From assembly GCF_008704795.1 (NCBI RefSeq), contig NZ_CP023690.1:186001-250000 (forward strand): a stretch of 64,000 bases of DNA. The letters run 5' to 3'. The stretch is from Streptomyces spectabilis. GTDB taxonomy: Bacteria > Actinomycetota > Actinomycetes > Streptomycetales > Streptomycetaceae. This document shows positions 17,549-26,921 of this stretch, one piece after another; positions within the stretch are counted from its first letter, which is position 1; each line of letters begins with the position of its first letter. The translations under genes were made by a program, and so were the position numbers. The notes under the pieces are model-generated. The model worked only from the letters and a program-made list of their open reading frames with translations, searched no databases and was not told where the DNA came from.

Positions 17549-17689
17549 GGTTACGAACGCCTTCCCCGACACAACCCGCCGCGCTCCTTTGACATGACTG
17601 CTTCAGCAGCAGGTTCGCCATCGCCTACCTCGGGCGGGTGCAACTGCACGCTGAGGTCTACCTCCAAGCGTTCCGCACGCTGTCTGCAG

Positions 17690-18777
17690 CCCTTACTGAG
17701 TGTTTCGCCCTGTCCGAATCCGTTACGTGATGGTTCGAGGCGGCTGACAGGACGGCACTGAAGTGAGAGGCGGGCCGCCCGTTCGACGTGAGGCGCCAGA
17801 GGGCTGTTTGATCCCGATGCCTCCTGTCTGATCCCAACCCGGGCCTGCTCGGTGGGCTTTGACCGCTGGTCGGGGCGGCGACCGCGCAGCACATCTGAAA
17901 CATGACCGCCCACAGCGGCTACCCCAGCGACCTGTCCGACGAACGCTGGCAGCTGATCGAGCCGGTGCTCACCGCCTGGCGGGCCGAGCGCCGCAGCCGC
18001 GGCCTGGACATCGGCCGTCCGCCCGAGCACGACCTGCGCGCGCTGATGAACGCGATCCTGTACGTGGACCGCACCGGCGTCCCCTGGCGCTACCTGCCGC
18101 ACGACTTCCCGCCCTGGCCCACGACCTACCACTACTTTGCCTGCTGGCAGCAGGACGGCGTCTTCGCCCAGCTCACCGGGCTGCTGCGGCACCTGGTCCG
18201 GGAGGCCGAAGGACGCGACGGCGAACCGTCGGCCTGCGTGCTGGACTCCCAGACGATCAAGACCTCCGCCAACGTACCCCTGGCCGACCAGGGCACCGAC
18301 GCGGGCAAGCGGATCATTGGCCGTAAACGCCATCTCGGCTGCGACACCCTGGGCCTACTGCTGACCGTGCTGGTCACCGCCGCCAGCGTGTCCGACACCG
18401 CGGCCGGCGTGACCCTGCTGTCCCGCATCGCCGCGGCTCATCCGCGCATCCGCAAGGCCTGGGCGGACGCCGGCTACCGCACCACCGCCATCGACCACGG
18501 CGCCCGCCTGGGCATCGACGTCCACCCCGCCCAACGCCCGCCGGGCGTCAAGGGGTTCACGGTCATCCCGAGACGCTGGACGATTGAGCGGAGCATCGGC
18601 TGGCTCATGCACCACCGCCGACTCGCCCGCGACTACGACCCCCCGGTCTGAAGCCATGATCCACCTCGCCATGATCGACCTCATGGCCCGTCGCATCACC
18701 GGCCAAGCCACCCCGAACTGGCGCGGCACCTGACCCGGGATCAAGCACACCTCACAGGGCGAAACACTCAGTAAGGG
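17690..18777 (+). mobile_element. IS5-family insertion sequence with 24-bp perfect terminal repeats
   Basis: The left end CCCTTACTGAGTGTTTCGCC (17690 onward, running to 17713) is repeated as a perfect 24-bp inverted copy at 18754-18777. The element is about 1.09 kb and contains one transposase gene. I see no flanking duplication. Just left of it (about 17600-17689) one frame reads FAIAYLGRVQLHAEVYLQAF, probably the tail of a gene the IS interrupted. Confidence 0.85.
17902..18733 (+). pseudogene. IS5-family transposase with a frameshift near its end
   Basis: The frame begins MTAHSGYPSDLSDERWQLIE and contains the first Asp in CVLDSQTIKTSANV, the second in AWADAGYRTTAID and the Glu in RRWTIERSIGWLMHHRR. 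At the run of six C near 18642 the frame breaks into a premature stop at 18651. The usual tail SEAMIHLAMIDLMARRITGQ continues in another frame to a stop at 18733. All catalytic residues lie before the break, so the shorter protein might keep some function. Confidence 0.75.
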
Positions 18778-19342
18778 GGCCGCGCGCGATGCGCGCGGCG
18801 CTGTCCCGATCACGCGAGCCCTGCGCGCGGCGTCTCAGCGGCGCCCTGCGCGCGCAGGCCCGTTACACCCCTGGGTGCCCGGCAGCCCAGCGGCCGGCAT
18901 CTGTCTGCATCGTCGTGCACCTGCGCAAGGAGTTCACGCCATGTCCGCGGCATGTCGCTCCCTTCGCGGGATACGAGACCTCCCCCAAGATCAACACGCC
19001 CCTGCGGGCGGCGCTCGACGAAGGTGTCCAAGCGGGTGATCGTGGCCCCACGGCCCGCAGCGCCAGGCGGTCGGAGCCCTGCCGCCATCAGCCCGTTCCA
19101 GCCCCCACCAAAGATCGTTTTGCTACAGCGACATTGCAGGTCCTGCCGCAACATTGCGGCCTCGTGGCGAAACCCGCTGAAAGCTGGCGTAGTCACCCAC
19201 CGCACAACAAGCTGGCGTGCGCCCCCTTCATGGCACCTCGATCCGCACGCCCAGAGAAAGCTCCACCGCACATGTACTCAACCTGTCTCCCCGGCGCCGA
19301 TCCGGCGCGTCCCGCGCGTGTGGTGAGGGGGCGGTCCGCACC
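18778..19342. other. Gene-free stretch before the ABC importer operon
   Basis: I see no convincing gene in these 565 bases. Frames on both strands are Pro/Arg-rich with no family motif. The stretch contains a near-perfect palindrome at 19145-19160 and should hold the promoter of the ABC operon. Confidence 0.5.
19145..19160. promoter_or_regulatory. Palindrome GCCGCAA-CA-TTGCGGC, operator candidate
   Basis: Two 7-bp arms are separated by two bases, about 185 bases upstream of the first ABC permease gene. A partial direct repeat (ACATTGC) occurs about 20 bases before it. It could bind a dimeric regulator of the importer. No regulator gene lies next to it, and no functional evidence is available. 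Confidence 0.3.
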
Positions 19343-20323
19343 ATGCGCTATGTGATGCGCAAGGCGGGCGGCTGGATCCTGATGATCGTGGTCGCTACCA
19401 ACGCCACTTACTTCCTTGCCAGTTGGTTCCTCGACCCACGATCGAACTTCAAGGAGCTGCGCCCCGCCCCCAGCCAGGAGCAGATCTCCCGGGCCCTCGC
19501 CCCGTACAACCTCGACCCCGGCACGCCGCTGGTGGAGCGGTGGTGGCACTGGCTCACGTCGGTGGCCCTCGACTTCGACTGGGGTACGTCACCCACCGGT
19601 GTCCCGGTCAACGGCGAGGTGGGCTACCGCGCCCTGGTCAGCGCCGAGTTGGTGATCACGGCGACCGTCCTGTCCGTCGTCATCGGCGTCGCGCTTGCCG
19701 TATACACCGCCGCTCGCCAGTACGGTGCGGCCGACCGGATCTCACAGGCCATTTCCATCGCGGTGTTCAACATCCCGGCGTCCGTGGCCGCCCTCGCCGT
19801 CGTCTTCGTCGCCATCTGGCTCAACCAGCACGCGGGGCTCGACTTCCTCTACGTCGCCGGGGAGAACTCACCCGACGTCGAGGGACTGCTGCCGACGATC
19901 GGCGACCGCCTCCTGCACCTGCTCCTGCCGACGCTCACTCTGACGCTGATGGGCTACGTGGGCTACCACCTGACGCAGCGTTCGCTGCTGCTCGACACGG
20001 TCAACGCCGATTTCGTACGTACGGCGCAGGCCACCGGCCTCACCCGCGGCCAGGCCGTCCGCAGGCACGCACTGCGGGCCTCGCTGATCCCGACGGCGGC
20101 CTCCGTGGCGTTCAGCGTGCCCGCCGTCTTCACCGGAGCCGTCATCACCGAGACGATCTTCGGCTGGAACGGCATGGGCCGCTATTTCATCCAGACCATC
20201 AGCAAGAACGACGTACACGGAGCGGTCGCGACGGCCGCGTTCGCCGCGGTGCTCACCGCGGTCGGTGCGATCCTCGCGGACATCGCCACGGTCTTCCTCG
20301 ACCCGAGGGTGCGGGTGAGCTGA
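19343..20323 (+). CDS. ABC importer permease, DppB/OppB type
   Basis: This 326-residue protein has six hydrophobic segments and the inner-membrane permease EAA-type loop FVRTAQATGLTRGQAVRRHA near residue 225. The N-terminal MRYVMRKAGGWILMIVVATN is typical of the DppB branch of peptide/nickel importers. The start at 19343 gives the normal family length. The next gene begins one base after its stop. It is the first gene of a four-gene operon: two permeases, a fused ATPase and a binding lipoprotein. Confidence 0.9.
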   Translation: MRYVMRKAGGWILMIVVATNATYFLASWFLDPRSNFKELRPAPSQEQISRALAPYNLDPGTPLVERWWHWLTSVALDFDWGTSPTGVPVNGEVGYRALVSAELVITATVLSVVIGVALAVYTAARQYGAADRISQAISIAVFNIPASVAALAVVFVAIWLNQHAGLDFLYVAGENSPDVEGLLPTIGDRLLHLLLPTLTLTLMGYVGYHLTQRSLLLDTVNADFVRTAQATGLTRGQAVRRHALRASLIPTAASVAFSVPAVFTGAVITETIFGWNGMGRYFIQTISKNDVHGAVATAAFAAVLTAVGAILADIATVFLDPRVRVS

Positions 20324-20324
20324 C

Positions 20325-21224
20325 ATGACGGCAACGCTCCACACCGTCGGGGCGCGTCGCGACCTCGGCCGCGGTCGGCTCTATCTGCGCCGCTTCCTGC
20401 GCAACCGCCTCGCCGTCGCCGGCGTCGTGATCTTCGCGCTGCTCGTGCTCTTCAGCGTCTTCGGCGGCCTGTTCACCTCCTACGCCCACACCGACGCCGA
20501 CTTCACCTCCCTCACCCAGCCGCCGAGCGACCTGCACTGGTTCGGCACCAACCAGGGCGGCAACGACATCTACGCCTGCGCGGTGCACGGACTGCGGCGC
20601 TCGTTGGTGATCGCCGTGAGCGTGTCCGTCCTGACGATTCTTGTCGCCGCGGTCATCGGTTCGAGCGCCGCGTACTTCGGCGGGCGTGTGGAGCGGCTGA
20701 CGCTCGGCTTCATCCACTTCCTGCTGATCGTGCCCTCGTTCCTCGTCCTCGCCCTGGTGTCCAACCACCTGGCCGGTGACTGGCGCGTCCTCATCCTCGT
20801 CCTCACCGTCTTCGGCTGGATGTCCACTGCCCGGGTCATCTGGTCCGTCTCGACCTCGCTGCGCGAGCGGGACTATGTGACGGCGGCGGAGTTCATGGGT
20901 GTGAGCCCGGCACGCATCATCCTGCGCCACATCATTCCCAACCTCGGCTCCCTGCTCATCGTCAACCTGACGCTCGGCGTCGTGTCGACCGTGCTCAGCG
21001 AGACCGCGCTGTCGTTCCTGGGCTTCGGCGTCCAGACGCCGGACGTCTCCCTCGGCACGATGCTCGCCGACGGGGCGACCACCGTCACCAGCGCCCCCTG
21101 GCTGTTCGCCTTTCCCGCGGGCCTCGTCGTGCTGCTCACCGTGTCGATGACCTTCATCGGCGACGGGTTGCGCGACGCCCTCGACCCCACCTCTGTGACC
21201 GGCGCGGCGGGAGGCCGACGATGA
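20325..21224 (+). CDS. ABC importer permease, DppC/OppC type
   Basis: This 299-residue protein has the DppC N-terminal anchor (FLRNRLAVAGVVIFALLVLF), the substrate-facing region and the ATPase-coupling loop AAEFMGVSPARIILRHIIPN near residue 190. It pairs with the preceding DppB-type permease. Its stop overlaps the ATPase gene start (ATGA), so the two are translationally coupled. It lies in the cytoplasmic membrane. Confidence 0.91.
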   Translation: MTATLHTVGARRDLGRGRLYLRRFLRNRLAVAGVVIFALLVLFSVFGGLFTSYAHTDADFTSLTQPPSDLHWFGTNQGGNDIYACAVHGLRRSLVIAVSVSVLTILVAAVIGSSAAYFGGRVERLTLGFIHFLLIVPSFLVLALVSNHLAGDWRVLILVLTVFGWMSTARVIWSVSTSLRERDYVTAAEFMGVSPARIILRHIIPNLGSLLIVNLTLGVVSTVLSETALSFLGFGVQTPDVSLGTMLADGATTVTSAPWLFAFPAGLVVLLTVSMTFIGDGLRDALDPTSVTGAAGGRR

Positions 21225-23350
21225 CCCTCACCACTCCCCTGCGCGACGGGGTCTCCGCCGCCGGTGCCGCTCCCGTGCTCTCCGTTCGGGACCTGCGGGT
21301 CTCCTTCCCCTCCGAGACGGGGCGCGTCGAAGCGGTACGCGGCGTCAGCTTCGATGTGCTGCCCGGCCGGACCCTCGGCATCGTCGGCGAGTCCGGCTCG
21401 GGCAAGTCGGCCACCGCGATGGGCGTCATGGGCCTGCTGCCACCCACCGCGGACCTGCGCGGCCAGGTCCTGCTCGGCGGTCAGGACCTGATCGGCCTCG
21501 ACGACCGAGCCCTGTCGCGGGTACGCGGCGACTCCATCGGCATGGTCTTCCAGGACCCCTTGTCCGCGCTCACCCCCATCTTCTCCGTGGGCAGACTGCT
21601 CTCCGACGCACTGCGGGTCCACCAGGACCTGTCCAAGAAGGCCGCCTGGGAGCAGGCCGTCGAACTGCTCGACCTCGTCGGCATCCCCGACCCCCGCAGA
21701 CGGGCCTCGGCCTTCCCGCACGAGTTCTCCGGCGGCATGCGCCAGCGCGTGGTCATCGCCCTGGCGATCGCCAACCGGCCGAGCGTCCTCGTGGCCGACG
21801 AACCCACCACGGCGCTCGACGTGACCGTGCAGGCGCAGATCCTCGACGTCCTGCGGCTCGCGCAGAAGGAAACCGGCGCCGGGCTCGTCCTGATCACCCA
21901 CGGCCTCGGCGTCGTGGCCGGCCACGCGGACGACGTCGCCGTCATGTACGCGGGCCGCTTCGTGGAGAAGACGGACGTGCACGCGCTGTTCCGCCGGCCG
22001 ACGATGCCGTACACCGCACGCCTCCTGGCCGCGGTGCCGACCGTGGACGGCGGGGCCCGCCGGCCCCTCGTACCCATCGGCGGAGAGCCGCCCGCCCTCT
22101 CGGGCCTGCCGGACGGCTGCCCCTTCGCGAACCGCTGCGCCGTCGCGCTCGACGCGTGCCGCTCCGACGAACCGGAGCTGCGCCATGTCACCGGCCACGG
22201 AGACGTGGCCTGCCTGCGCGCCGCCGAGATGGCCGAGGGCACCCTTGACCCCACCGGGGGTGTCGCCCCCGTCGACCAGCGGGTGGACACGGAGCGCGCC
22301 GCCGGGAGCGGTGACGTGGTGCTGCGCGTCGAGGACCTCGTCAAGACGTTTCCCGTCACCAAGGGCGCGTTCATCAAGCGCCGGGTCGGCACGCTGCACG
22401 CGGTCAACCAGGTCAGCTTCGAGCTGCGTACCGGGGAGACGCTGGGCCTGGTCGGCGAGTCGGGCAGCGGCAAGACGACCACGCTGATGGAGATCCTGCG
22501 GCTCAAACGGCCCGAGGGCGGTCGCATCGAGATCGCGGGAAGGGAGGTCGGGGCCAAGTCGGGCGTCCATGCCGGTACCGCGGTCGACACTCCCGCCACC
22601 CGCTCCGGCGGGCACGTGCGCACCCTGCGGCACGACGTGCAGATCGTCATGCAGGACCCGCTGGGCGCCCTGGACCCGCGCCTGCCCGTCCACCAGCTGC
22701 TCGCCGAACCCCTGCGGGCCGTCGGCAGCGACCGCGCCGCGATCCGCTCCCGCGTCCACGAACTGCTGACGCTCGTCGGCCTCGACGCCTCGGTGAGCGA
22801 CCGCTTCCCCGCCGCGCTCTCGGGAGGCCAGCGCCAGCGCGTCGGCATCGCCCGCGCCCTGGCCACGGGCCCGAAACTGCTCGCCCTCGACGAGCCGCTC
22901 TCCGCCCTGGACGTATCGGTACAGGCCGGTGTCATCAACCTCCTGACCCGGCTCAAGCGCGAGCTGGGACTCGCCTACCTCATGGTCGCGCACGACCTCG
23001 CCGTGGTCCGTCACGTCTGCGACCGCGTCGCGGTGATGTACCTGGGCCACATCGTCGAGACCGGCGATACGGAGACCCTCTTCTCCGACCCCAAGCACCC
23101 CTACACCCAGGCGCTCCTCTCGGCGGTCCCCGTACCTGACCCGCAGCGCGAACGCGCTCGCGAACGCATCGTCCTGAAGGGCGAACAGCCGAGCGCCACG
23201 GACCTGCCGCGCGGCTGCGTGTTCATCGACCGCTGCCCCCTGTACCGCCTCGCCGGCGACGACGTCCGGGAGCGCTGCCGCACGGAGCGCCCCGCGCCCA
23301 GGCCGGTGCCGGGGCAGCCGGGCCACGAGTACGCCTGCCACGCCGCGTAA
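21221..23350 (+). CDS. Fused double ATPase of a peptide-type ABC importer (DppD-DppF)
   Basis: This 709-residue protein holds two complete ABC ATPase domains. Domain 1 has Walker A GESGSGKSA near residue 48, signature FSGGMRQRVV and Walker B VLVADEPTTALD. Domain 2 has Walker A GESGSGKTTT near residue 410, signature LSGGQRQRVG and Walker B LLALDEPLSALD. Each ends with the oligopeptide-transporter C-terminal region with conserved cysteines (CPFANRCAVALDAC and GCVFIDRCPLY), which may bind an iron-sulfur cluster. In enteric bacteria these are separate DppD and DppF subunits; fusion is common in actinobacteria. Confidence 0.93.
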   Translation: MTLTTPLRDGVSAAGAAPVLSVRDLRVSFPSETGRVEAVRGVSFDVLPGRTLGIVGESGSGKSATAMGVMGLLPPTADLRGQVLLGGQDLIGLDDRALSRVRGDSIGMVFQDPLSALTPIFSVGRLLSDALRVHQDLSKKAAWEQAVELLDLVGIPDPRRRASAFPHEFSGGMRQRVVIALAIANRPSVLVADEPTTALDVTVQAQILDVLRLAQKETGAGLVLITHGLGVVAGHADDVAVMYAGRFVEKTDVHALFRRPTMPYTARLLAAVPTVDGGARRPLVPIGGEPPALSGLPDGCPFANRCAVALDACRSDEPELRHVTGHGDVACLRAAEMAEGTLDPTGGVAPVDQRVDTERAAGSGDVVLRVEDLVKTFPVTKGAFIKRRVGTLHAVNQVSFELRTGETLGLVGESGSGKTTTLMEILRLKRPEGGRIEIAGREVGAKSGVHAGTAVDTPATRSGGHVRTLRHDVQIVMQDPLGALDPRLPVHQLLAEPLRAVGSDRAAIRSRVHELLTLVGLDASVSDRFPAALSGGQRQRVGIARALATGPKLLALDEPLSALDVSVQAGVINLLTRLKRELGLAYLMVAHDLAVVRHVCDRVAVMYLGHIVETGDTETLFSDPKHPYTQALLSAVPVPDPQRERARERIVLKGEQPSATDLPRGCVFIDRCPLYRLAGDDVRERCRTERPAPRPVPGQPGHEYACHAA

Positions 23351-23433
23351 CCGGCGCCCCTGTTCGGCCCCTTCTGCCGGCCGAGCATCCACTCCCACCT
23401 CACGTCACACCATCAACTCAAGGACCCTCTCTC

Positions 23434-25110
23434 ATGCGTGCAAGACTGGCCCTGCCCATCGCTCTGACAGCCGCCATCTCCGTCGCCGCCACCGCGTGTC
23501 AGTCCTCGTCCGAGGCCGGCGCCGGCCCGGACGCGAAGACCCCGACCTCCGCCTCGGGAGCCGCTGACTACAACCCGACGCCGTACGACAAGCTCAAGGA
23601 CGGCGGGACGTACACGACGGCGGGGACCTTCGACGACCAGGGCAACCCGTTCAACGTCAACTCCACGCTGACGGCCACCCGGGTGTGGAGCTGGTACAAC
23701 GCGAACGCGATCACCTTCTCGCCGACCGGTGAAGTGCAGTACAACCCGGACTACTTCAGCGATGTGAAGGTGTCCGTCAAGGGCGGCACCCAGAAGGTCA
23801 CGCTCACCCTCAACAAGAAGGCCGCCTTCAACGACGGCACACCGATCGACTGGACCGCGATCAAGGCCACGTGGAAGGCCAACAACGGCTCCGACAAGGC
23901 CTACGCGGCCTCGACCACGGAGGGCTACGACCAGATCACCAGCGTCACGCGCGGCAAGGACGACAAGCAGGCCGTCGTCACCTTCCAGGGCGTCTACGCC
24001 TCCTGGCCCAGCCTCTTCTCCACGTTCCTGCACCCGAAGGCCGCGAAGGTCGACAACTTCAACAAGGCGTACGTGAAGAAGGCACACCCCGAGTGGGGCG
24101 CGGGCCCGTACACCGTCGGCAAGTGGGACACCCACTCGGGCGACATCACCTTCGTCCGCAACGCGAAGTGGTGGGGCAAGAGGGGCAAGCTCGACAAGCG
24201 CGTGTATGTGAACCTGGAGTCGACGGCCGCCCTCAACGCCTTCAAGAACGGCCAGCTCGACTACGTCACCCCCGGCGACGCCGAGAGCCTGAAGCAGCTG
24301 AAGGGGCTGAAGGGCACCGAGATCCGCAGCGGCGGCAGCCCGTTCGAGTACTCGCTCCGCTTCAACACCAAGTCGCCGGTCCTCGGGGACAAGGCGGTGC
24401 GCAAGGCGATCCAGGAGAGCATCGACCGCACGCAGATCGCGAAGATCCAGTTCCAGGGCCTGGACTACAAGGAGCCGCTGCCCGGCTCTGCCTTGTTCTA
24501 CAGCTTCCAGAAGAGTTACAAGGACAACGTATCGGCCGTGTTGAAGTACGGCCCCGAGCAGGCGAAGAAGGAACTCGACGCGGCGGGCTGGAAGCCCGGG
24601 AGCGACGGGATCCGGGAGAAGGACGGCGAGAAGCTGGAGATCGGCTACACGCTTCTGGGCGACGATCCGCTGGGCAAGGCCACCGCCGGCGCCCTCACCG
24701 CGATGCTGAAGCCGGTCGGCGTACGCCTCACCATCAAGAAGGCCGCCGACACGGACTTCGCCAGCGTCCTCAACGAGCGGAAGTTCGATCTGATCCTCTC
24801 GGGCAACCGCTCCATGGATCCCTTCGGGGCCCGCGCTCTGTGCGAGTTCTACTGCTCGGACCGCGAATCCAACCTCACCGGGGCCGGGTCCCCCGCCCTG
24901 GACAAGGAGATCCGCGCCACGGCGGACATCCCCGACCTGGATCAGCAGGCGGCAGCGGCGAACAAGGTCGAGCGGAAGGCCCTGCGGAACTACGCCCTGC
25001 TCCCGCTCTTCAGCGGCCCGTCGACGTACAGCGTCAAGAAAGGCCTGGCGAACGTGGGCGCGACCATGTTCTACAGCCCGCTGCCGGAGACGGTGGGCTG
25101 GGAGAAGTAG
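23434..25110 (+). CDS. Peptide/solute-binding lipoprotein of the ABC importer
   Basis: This 558-residue protein begins with a lipoprotein signal peptide, MRARLALPIALTAAISVA followed by the lipobox ATAC with the lipidated Cys at residue 22. A Ser/Ala/Gly linker and the SBP_bac_5 fold follow. Family features include YNPDYFSDVKVSVKGG, LTLNKKAAFNDGTPIDW and GAGPYTVGKWD. It would capture a peptide-like substrate outside the membrane for the two permeases. AAGGACC lies before the ATG. It is the last gene of the operon, followed by a strong hairpin. Confidence 0.92.
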   Translation: MRARLALPIALTAAISVAATACQSSSEAGAGPDAKTPTSASGAADYNPTPYDKLKDGGTYTTAGTFDDQGNPFNVNSTLTATRVWSWYNANAITFSPTGEVQYNPDYFSDVKVSVKGGTQKVTLTLNKKAAFNDGTPIDWTAIKATWKANNGSDKAYAASTTEGYDQITSVTRGKDDKQAVVTFQGVYASWPSLFSTFLHPKAAKVDNFNKAYVKKAHPEWGAGPYTVGKWDTHSGDITFVRNAKWWGKRGKLDKRVYVNLESTAALNAFKNGQLDYVTPGDAESLKQLKGLKGTEIRSGGSPFEYSLRFNTKSPVLGDKAVRKAIQESIDRTQIAKIQFQGLDYKEPLPGSALFYSFQKSYKDNVSAVLKYGPEQAKKELDAAGWKPGSDGIREKDGEKLEIGYTLLGDDPLGKATAGALTAMLKPVGVRLTIKKAADTDFASVLNERKFDLILSGNRSMDPFGARALCEFYCSDRESNLTGAGSPALDKEIRATADIPDLDQQAAAANKVERKALRNYALLPLFSGPSTYSVKKGLANVGATMFYSPLPETVGWEK

Positions 25111-25153
25111 CGCTCCGCGGCGGCCGGGGAACGCCACGGTGGCGTTGTGAACG

Positions 25154-25224
25154 GCCCGGGCGGCGGCCCGTCCCGCGAGGAAGGCGCAGCTCCTCCTCAC
25201 GCGGCGGGCCGCCGCGGCCCGGGC
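25154..25224. terminator. Long GC-rich hairpin behind the ABC operon
   Basis: GCCCGGGCGGCGGCCCG and the facing CGGGCCGCCGCGGCCCGGGC can form a long stem with small mismatches around a roughly 30-base loop. It starts about 45 bases past the binding-protein stop. It separates the importer operon from the convergent regulator gene at 25418. The rest of the gap up to 25417 shows only a short duplicated CTTTAGAGGC. Confidence 0.6.
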
Positions 25225-25417
25225 ATCGGGCGCCTGCCTGGGTGGCTCTCTTCACCTGCTCAGACGTGGCCATAGATCGCCCTTTAGAGGCCTTTAGAGG
25301 CTCACGGCAAACGGCTCCGGCCGAGCGTTCCCCGTTGCCGCCGAAGCAGCCTACTTGCATTTTTCCTGAAATGACCAAGTCGCGGCCGCCGGGGAGGGAA
25401 AGGCGCCGCGCGGGCGG

Positions 25418-26401
25418 TCACTCGGCGGGGAGCCAGCCCTGTTGGACCGCCCGGACGCCCGCTGCGAAGCGGCTCGCCGCGCCGAGGCGTTCCATGAGGT
25501 CGGCCGTGATGCGGCGGGCCGTGCGTGAGGAGACGCCGAGGCGCTTGCCCACGGCCTCGTCGGTGAAGCCGTTCGCCAGGAGCCGCAGCACTTCGGCCTC
25601 CTGCGCGGCGAGGCCACTGGCGTCGGCGCCGGGCCCCGCGGCGAGGGGGCTCGCGGTGGCCCAGACGGCCTCGAAGAGGGCCACTCCGGCGGCCACGAAC
25701 CCTTCGCCCCGGGTCACGATCGCTCCGGCCCGGGCGTCCGACATCCGCACCGGGAGCACAGCCAGGCGGCGGTCGAACACGATCATCCGGATGGGCAGTC
25801 CCGCCGCGGTGCGCACCTCCGCGCCCTGCGCGTGCAGCCAGCCGATGTGGTCCAGCGTGGGCTGGTGCTTCAGGCCGCTCTCCACGTAGACGGTGCGCAC
25901 CCGCACGCCGCGGCCGAGCAGGGCCGCGTTGGGTTCCCTGCTGGCGGCCAGGTCCTCCGCGGAGTGCGCCCCGCCCGGCGCGAAGGTCATGATTTCTTGC
26001 ACGGTCTCGGACGCCAGCGCGGCAAGCCGTTGCTGGATTTCCCTCGCGTCGTGCAGCCGCTCGAATTCAGGGTCGTCCACGGCGGGAATGAGATCGGAGC
26101 ATTCGGCGATCAGCCGCGTCGCCGCCACCCGGGATTCTTCCAGTTTCTGCTGGGCGGCGGCCAGTTCCGCCTTTCGCCGGGCCAGGATCATTCCCATGGC
26201 CACCTGGGGGCTCAGCGCCCTGAAGCCCTCCCCGTCCCCCTGGGTGAGGGCGAGGGCGCTCAGAGTGCACAAGGCCGTCTCCACCTCGGCTTCTTCGGCG
26301 CCGATCAGTGCAGCGAGACCGGCGATCGGCTCTCCCGGATGGGCCACCATGGCCCTGTACAGAGATTCCGCGAGAGGATCCATCCCCAAGGTGTTCAGCA
26401 T
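25418..26401 (-). CDS. LuxR-type regulator with N-terminal TrmB-like HTH
   Basis: This 327-residue protein starts at ATG 26401 (MLNTLGMDPLAESLYRAM) behind GAAAGG. Its N-terminal winged helix resembles TrmB-like regulators, followed by a likely coiled coil (ARRKAELAAAQQKLEESR). The C-terminal LuxR/GerE helix-turn-helix is EAEVLRLLANGFTDEAVGKR with RLGVSSRTARRITADLMERL. Such two-HTH regulators are frequent pathway regulators at the edges of Streptomyces peptide clusters. It is the leftmost gene of the large - strand cluster and the best candidate to act on the shared promoter motif upstream of three of its units. Confidence 0.85.
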   Translation of the reverse strand: MLNTLGMDPLAESLYRAMVAHPGEPIAGLAALIGAEEAEVETALCTLSALALTQGDGEGFRALSPQVAMGMILARRKAELAAAQQKLEESRVAATRLIAECSDLIPAVDDPEFERLHDAREIQQRLAALASETVQEIMTFAPGGAHSAEDLAASREPNAALLGRGVRVRTVYVESGLKHQPTLDHIGWLHAQGAEVRTAAGLPIRMIVFDRRLAVLPVRMSDARAGAIVTRGEGFVAAGVALFEAVWATASPLAAGPGADASGLAAQEAEVLRLLANGFTDEAVGKRLGVSSRTARRITADLMERLGAASRFAAGVRAVQQGWLPAE

Positions 26402-26513
26402 GTCGGGCCTTTCAAGTTCACTGCAGGCGCCCCCGCGCGCTGTTATCGCGCCTCGCCCCGTTTTTGATCTTGTGGGGGACCCAAGCATTGAAGTTGATCA
26501 CCAGACCGGCGTC

Positions 26514-26544
26514 AACGCGTCACGAATCGGCTTCACGACGCGTT
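26514..26544. promoter_or_regulatory. Inverted repeat AACGCGTC-N15-GACGCGTT
   Basis: Two perfect 8-bp arms (26514-26521 and 26537-26544) lie about 115 bases upstream of the LuxR-type gene start. They could be an operator for autoregulation or part of the terminator region of the operon that ends at the PCP gene. Confidence 0.35.
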
Positions 26545-26579
26545 AAAAATGCCGACACACTGAACCCCGGCCGCGGGGG
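26544..26579 (-). terminator. Terminator at the end of the PCP gene
   Basis: Right after the PCP stop, the - strand carries CCCCGCGGCCGGGG, which can form a short GC stem (26565-26578), followed by TTTTT at 26548-26544. It would end the long - strand operon before the regulator gene. Confidence 0.45.
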
Positions 26580-26834
26580 CTACCGCGTCACGATCTGGAC
26601 CAAATGATCCCTGAACTGGCGCAGCGTCGGATGGTTCGTGAGCGCCGTGAGCGGGATGCGCTGCCCGAAGTCCCGGCCCAGTTGCAGGATGAGCTGGCTG
26701 GCCGCGATGGAGGTGCCGCCCAGCTCGAAGAAGGTGTAGTCCTCCAGTTCCTCGTCCTGCTGGAGGACGGCCATCCAGCGGGCGGTCACGGTCTGTGCGA
26801 CATCGGGGAGGGCGGGCGAAGGGACAGCGGTCAC
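26580..26834 (-). CDS. Stand-alone peptidyl carrier protein
   Basis: This 84-residue protein starts with GTG and is a complete carrier domain: YTFFELGGTSIAASQLILQL carries the pantetheinylated Ser near residue 42, and IPLTALTNHPTLRQF is helix III. The FFELGGTS motif is of NRPS type. It follows the CxxC flavoprotein and the stand-alone A domain in the same operon, so it is the likely acceptor of the amino acid (predicted Cys) activated by that A domain. Confidence 0.92.
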   Translation of the reverse strand: MTAVPSPALPDVAQTVTARWMAVLQQDEELEDYTFFELGGTSIAASQLILQLGRDFGQRIPLTALTNHPTLRQFRDHLVQIVTR

Positions 26835-26921
26835 GGTGGCTCCAGGGGCGGTCTGGGTGGGGTCGGGAGGGAGAGGGGCGCAGCAGGAAGAGGGGTGCGG
26901 CAGGGAAAGGGAAGCTCGGCT

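Noticed and set aside
20873..23398. Long - strand frame (841 residues) opposite the ABC genes
   Set aside because: It is a mirror of high-GC coding sequence on the + strand and has no family motif; the + strand carries perfect Walker motifs.
25280..25310. CTTTAGAGGC direct duplication as part of a CRISPR or integration site
   Set aside because: Only two adjacent 10-base copies, without spacers and without an integrase nearby.
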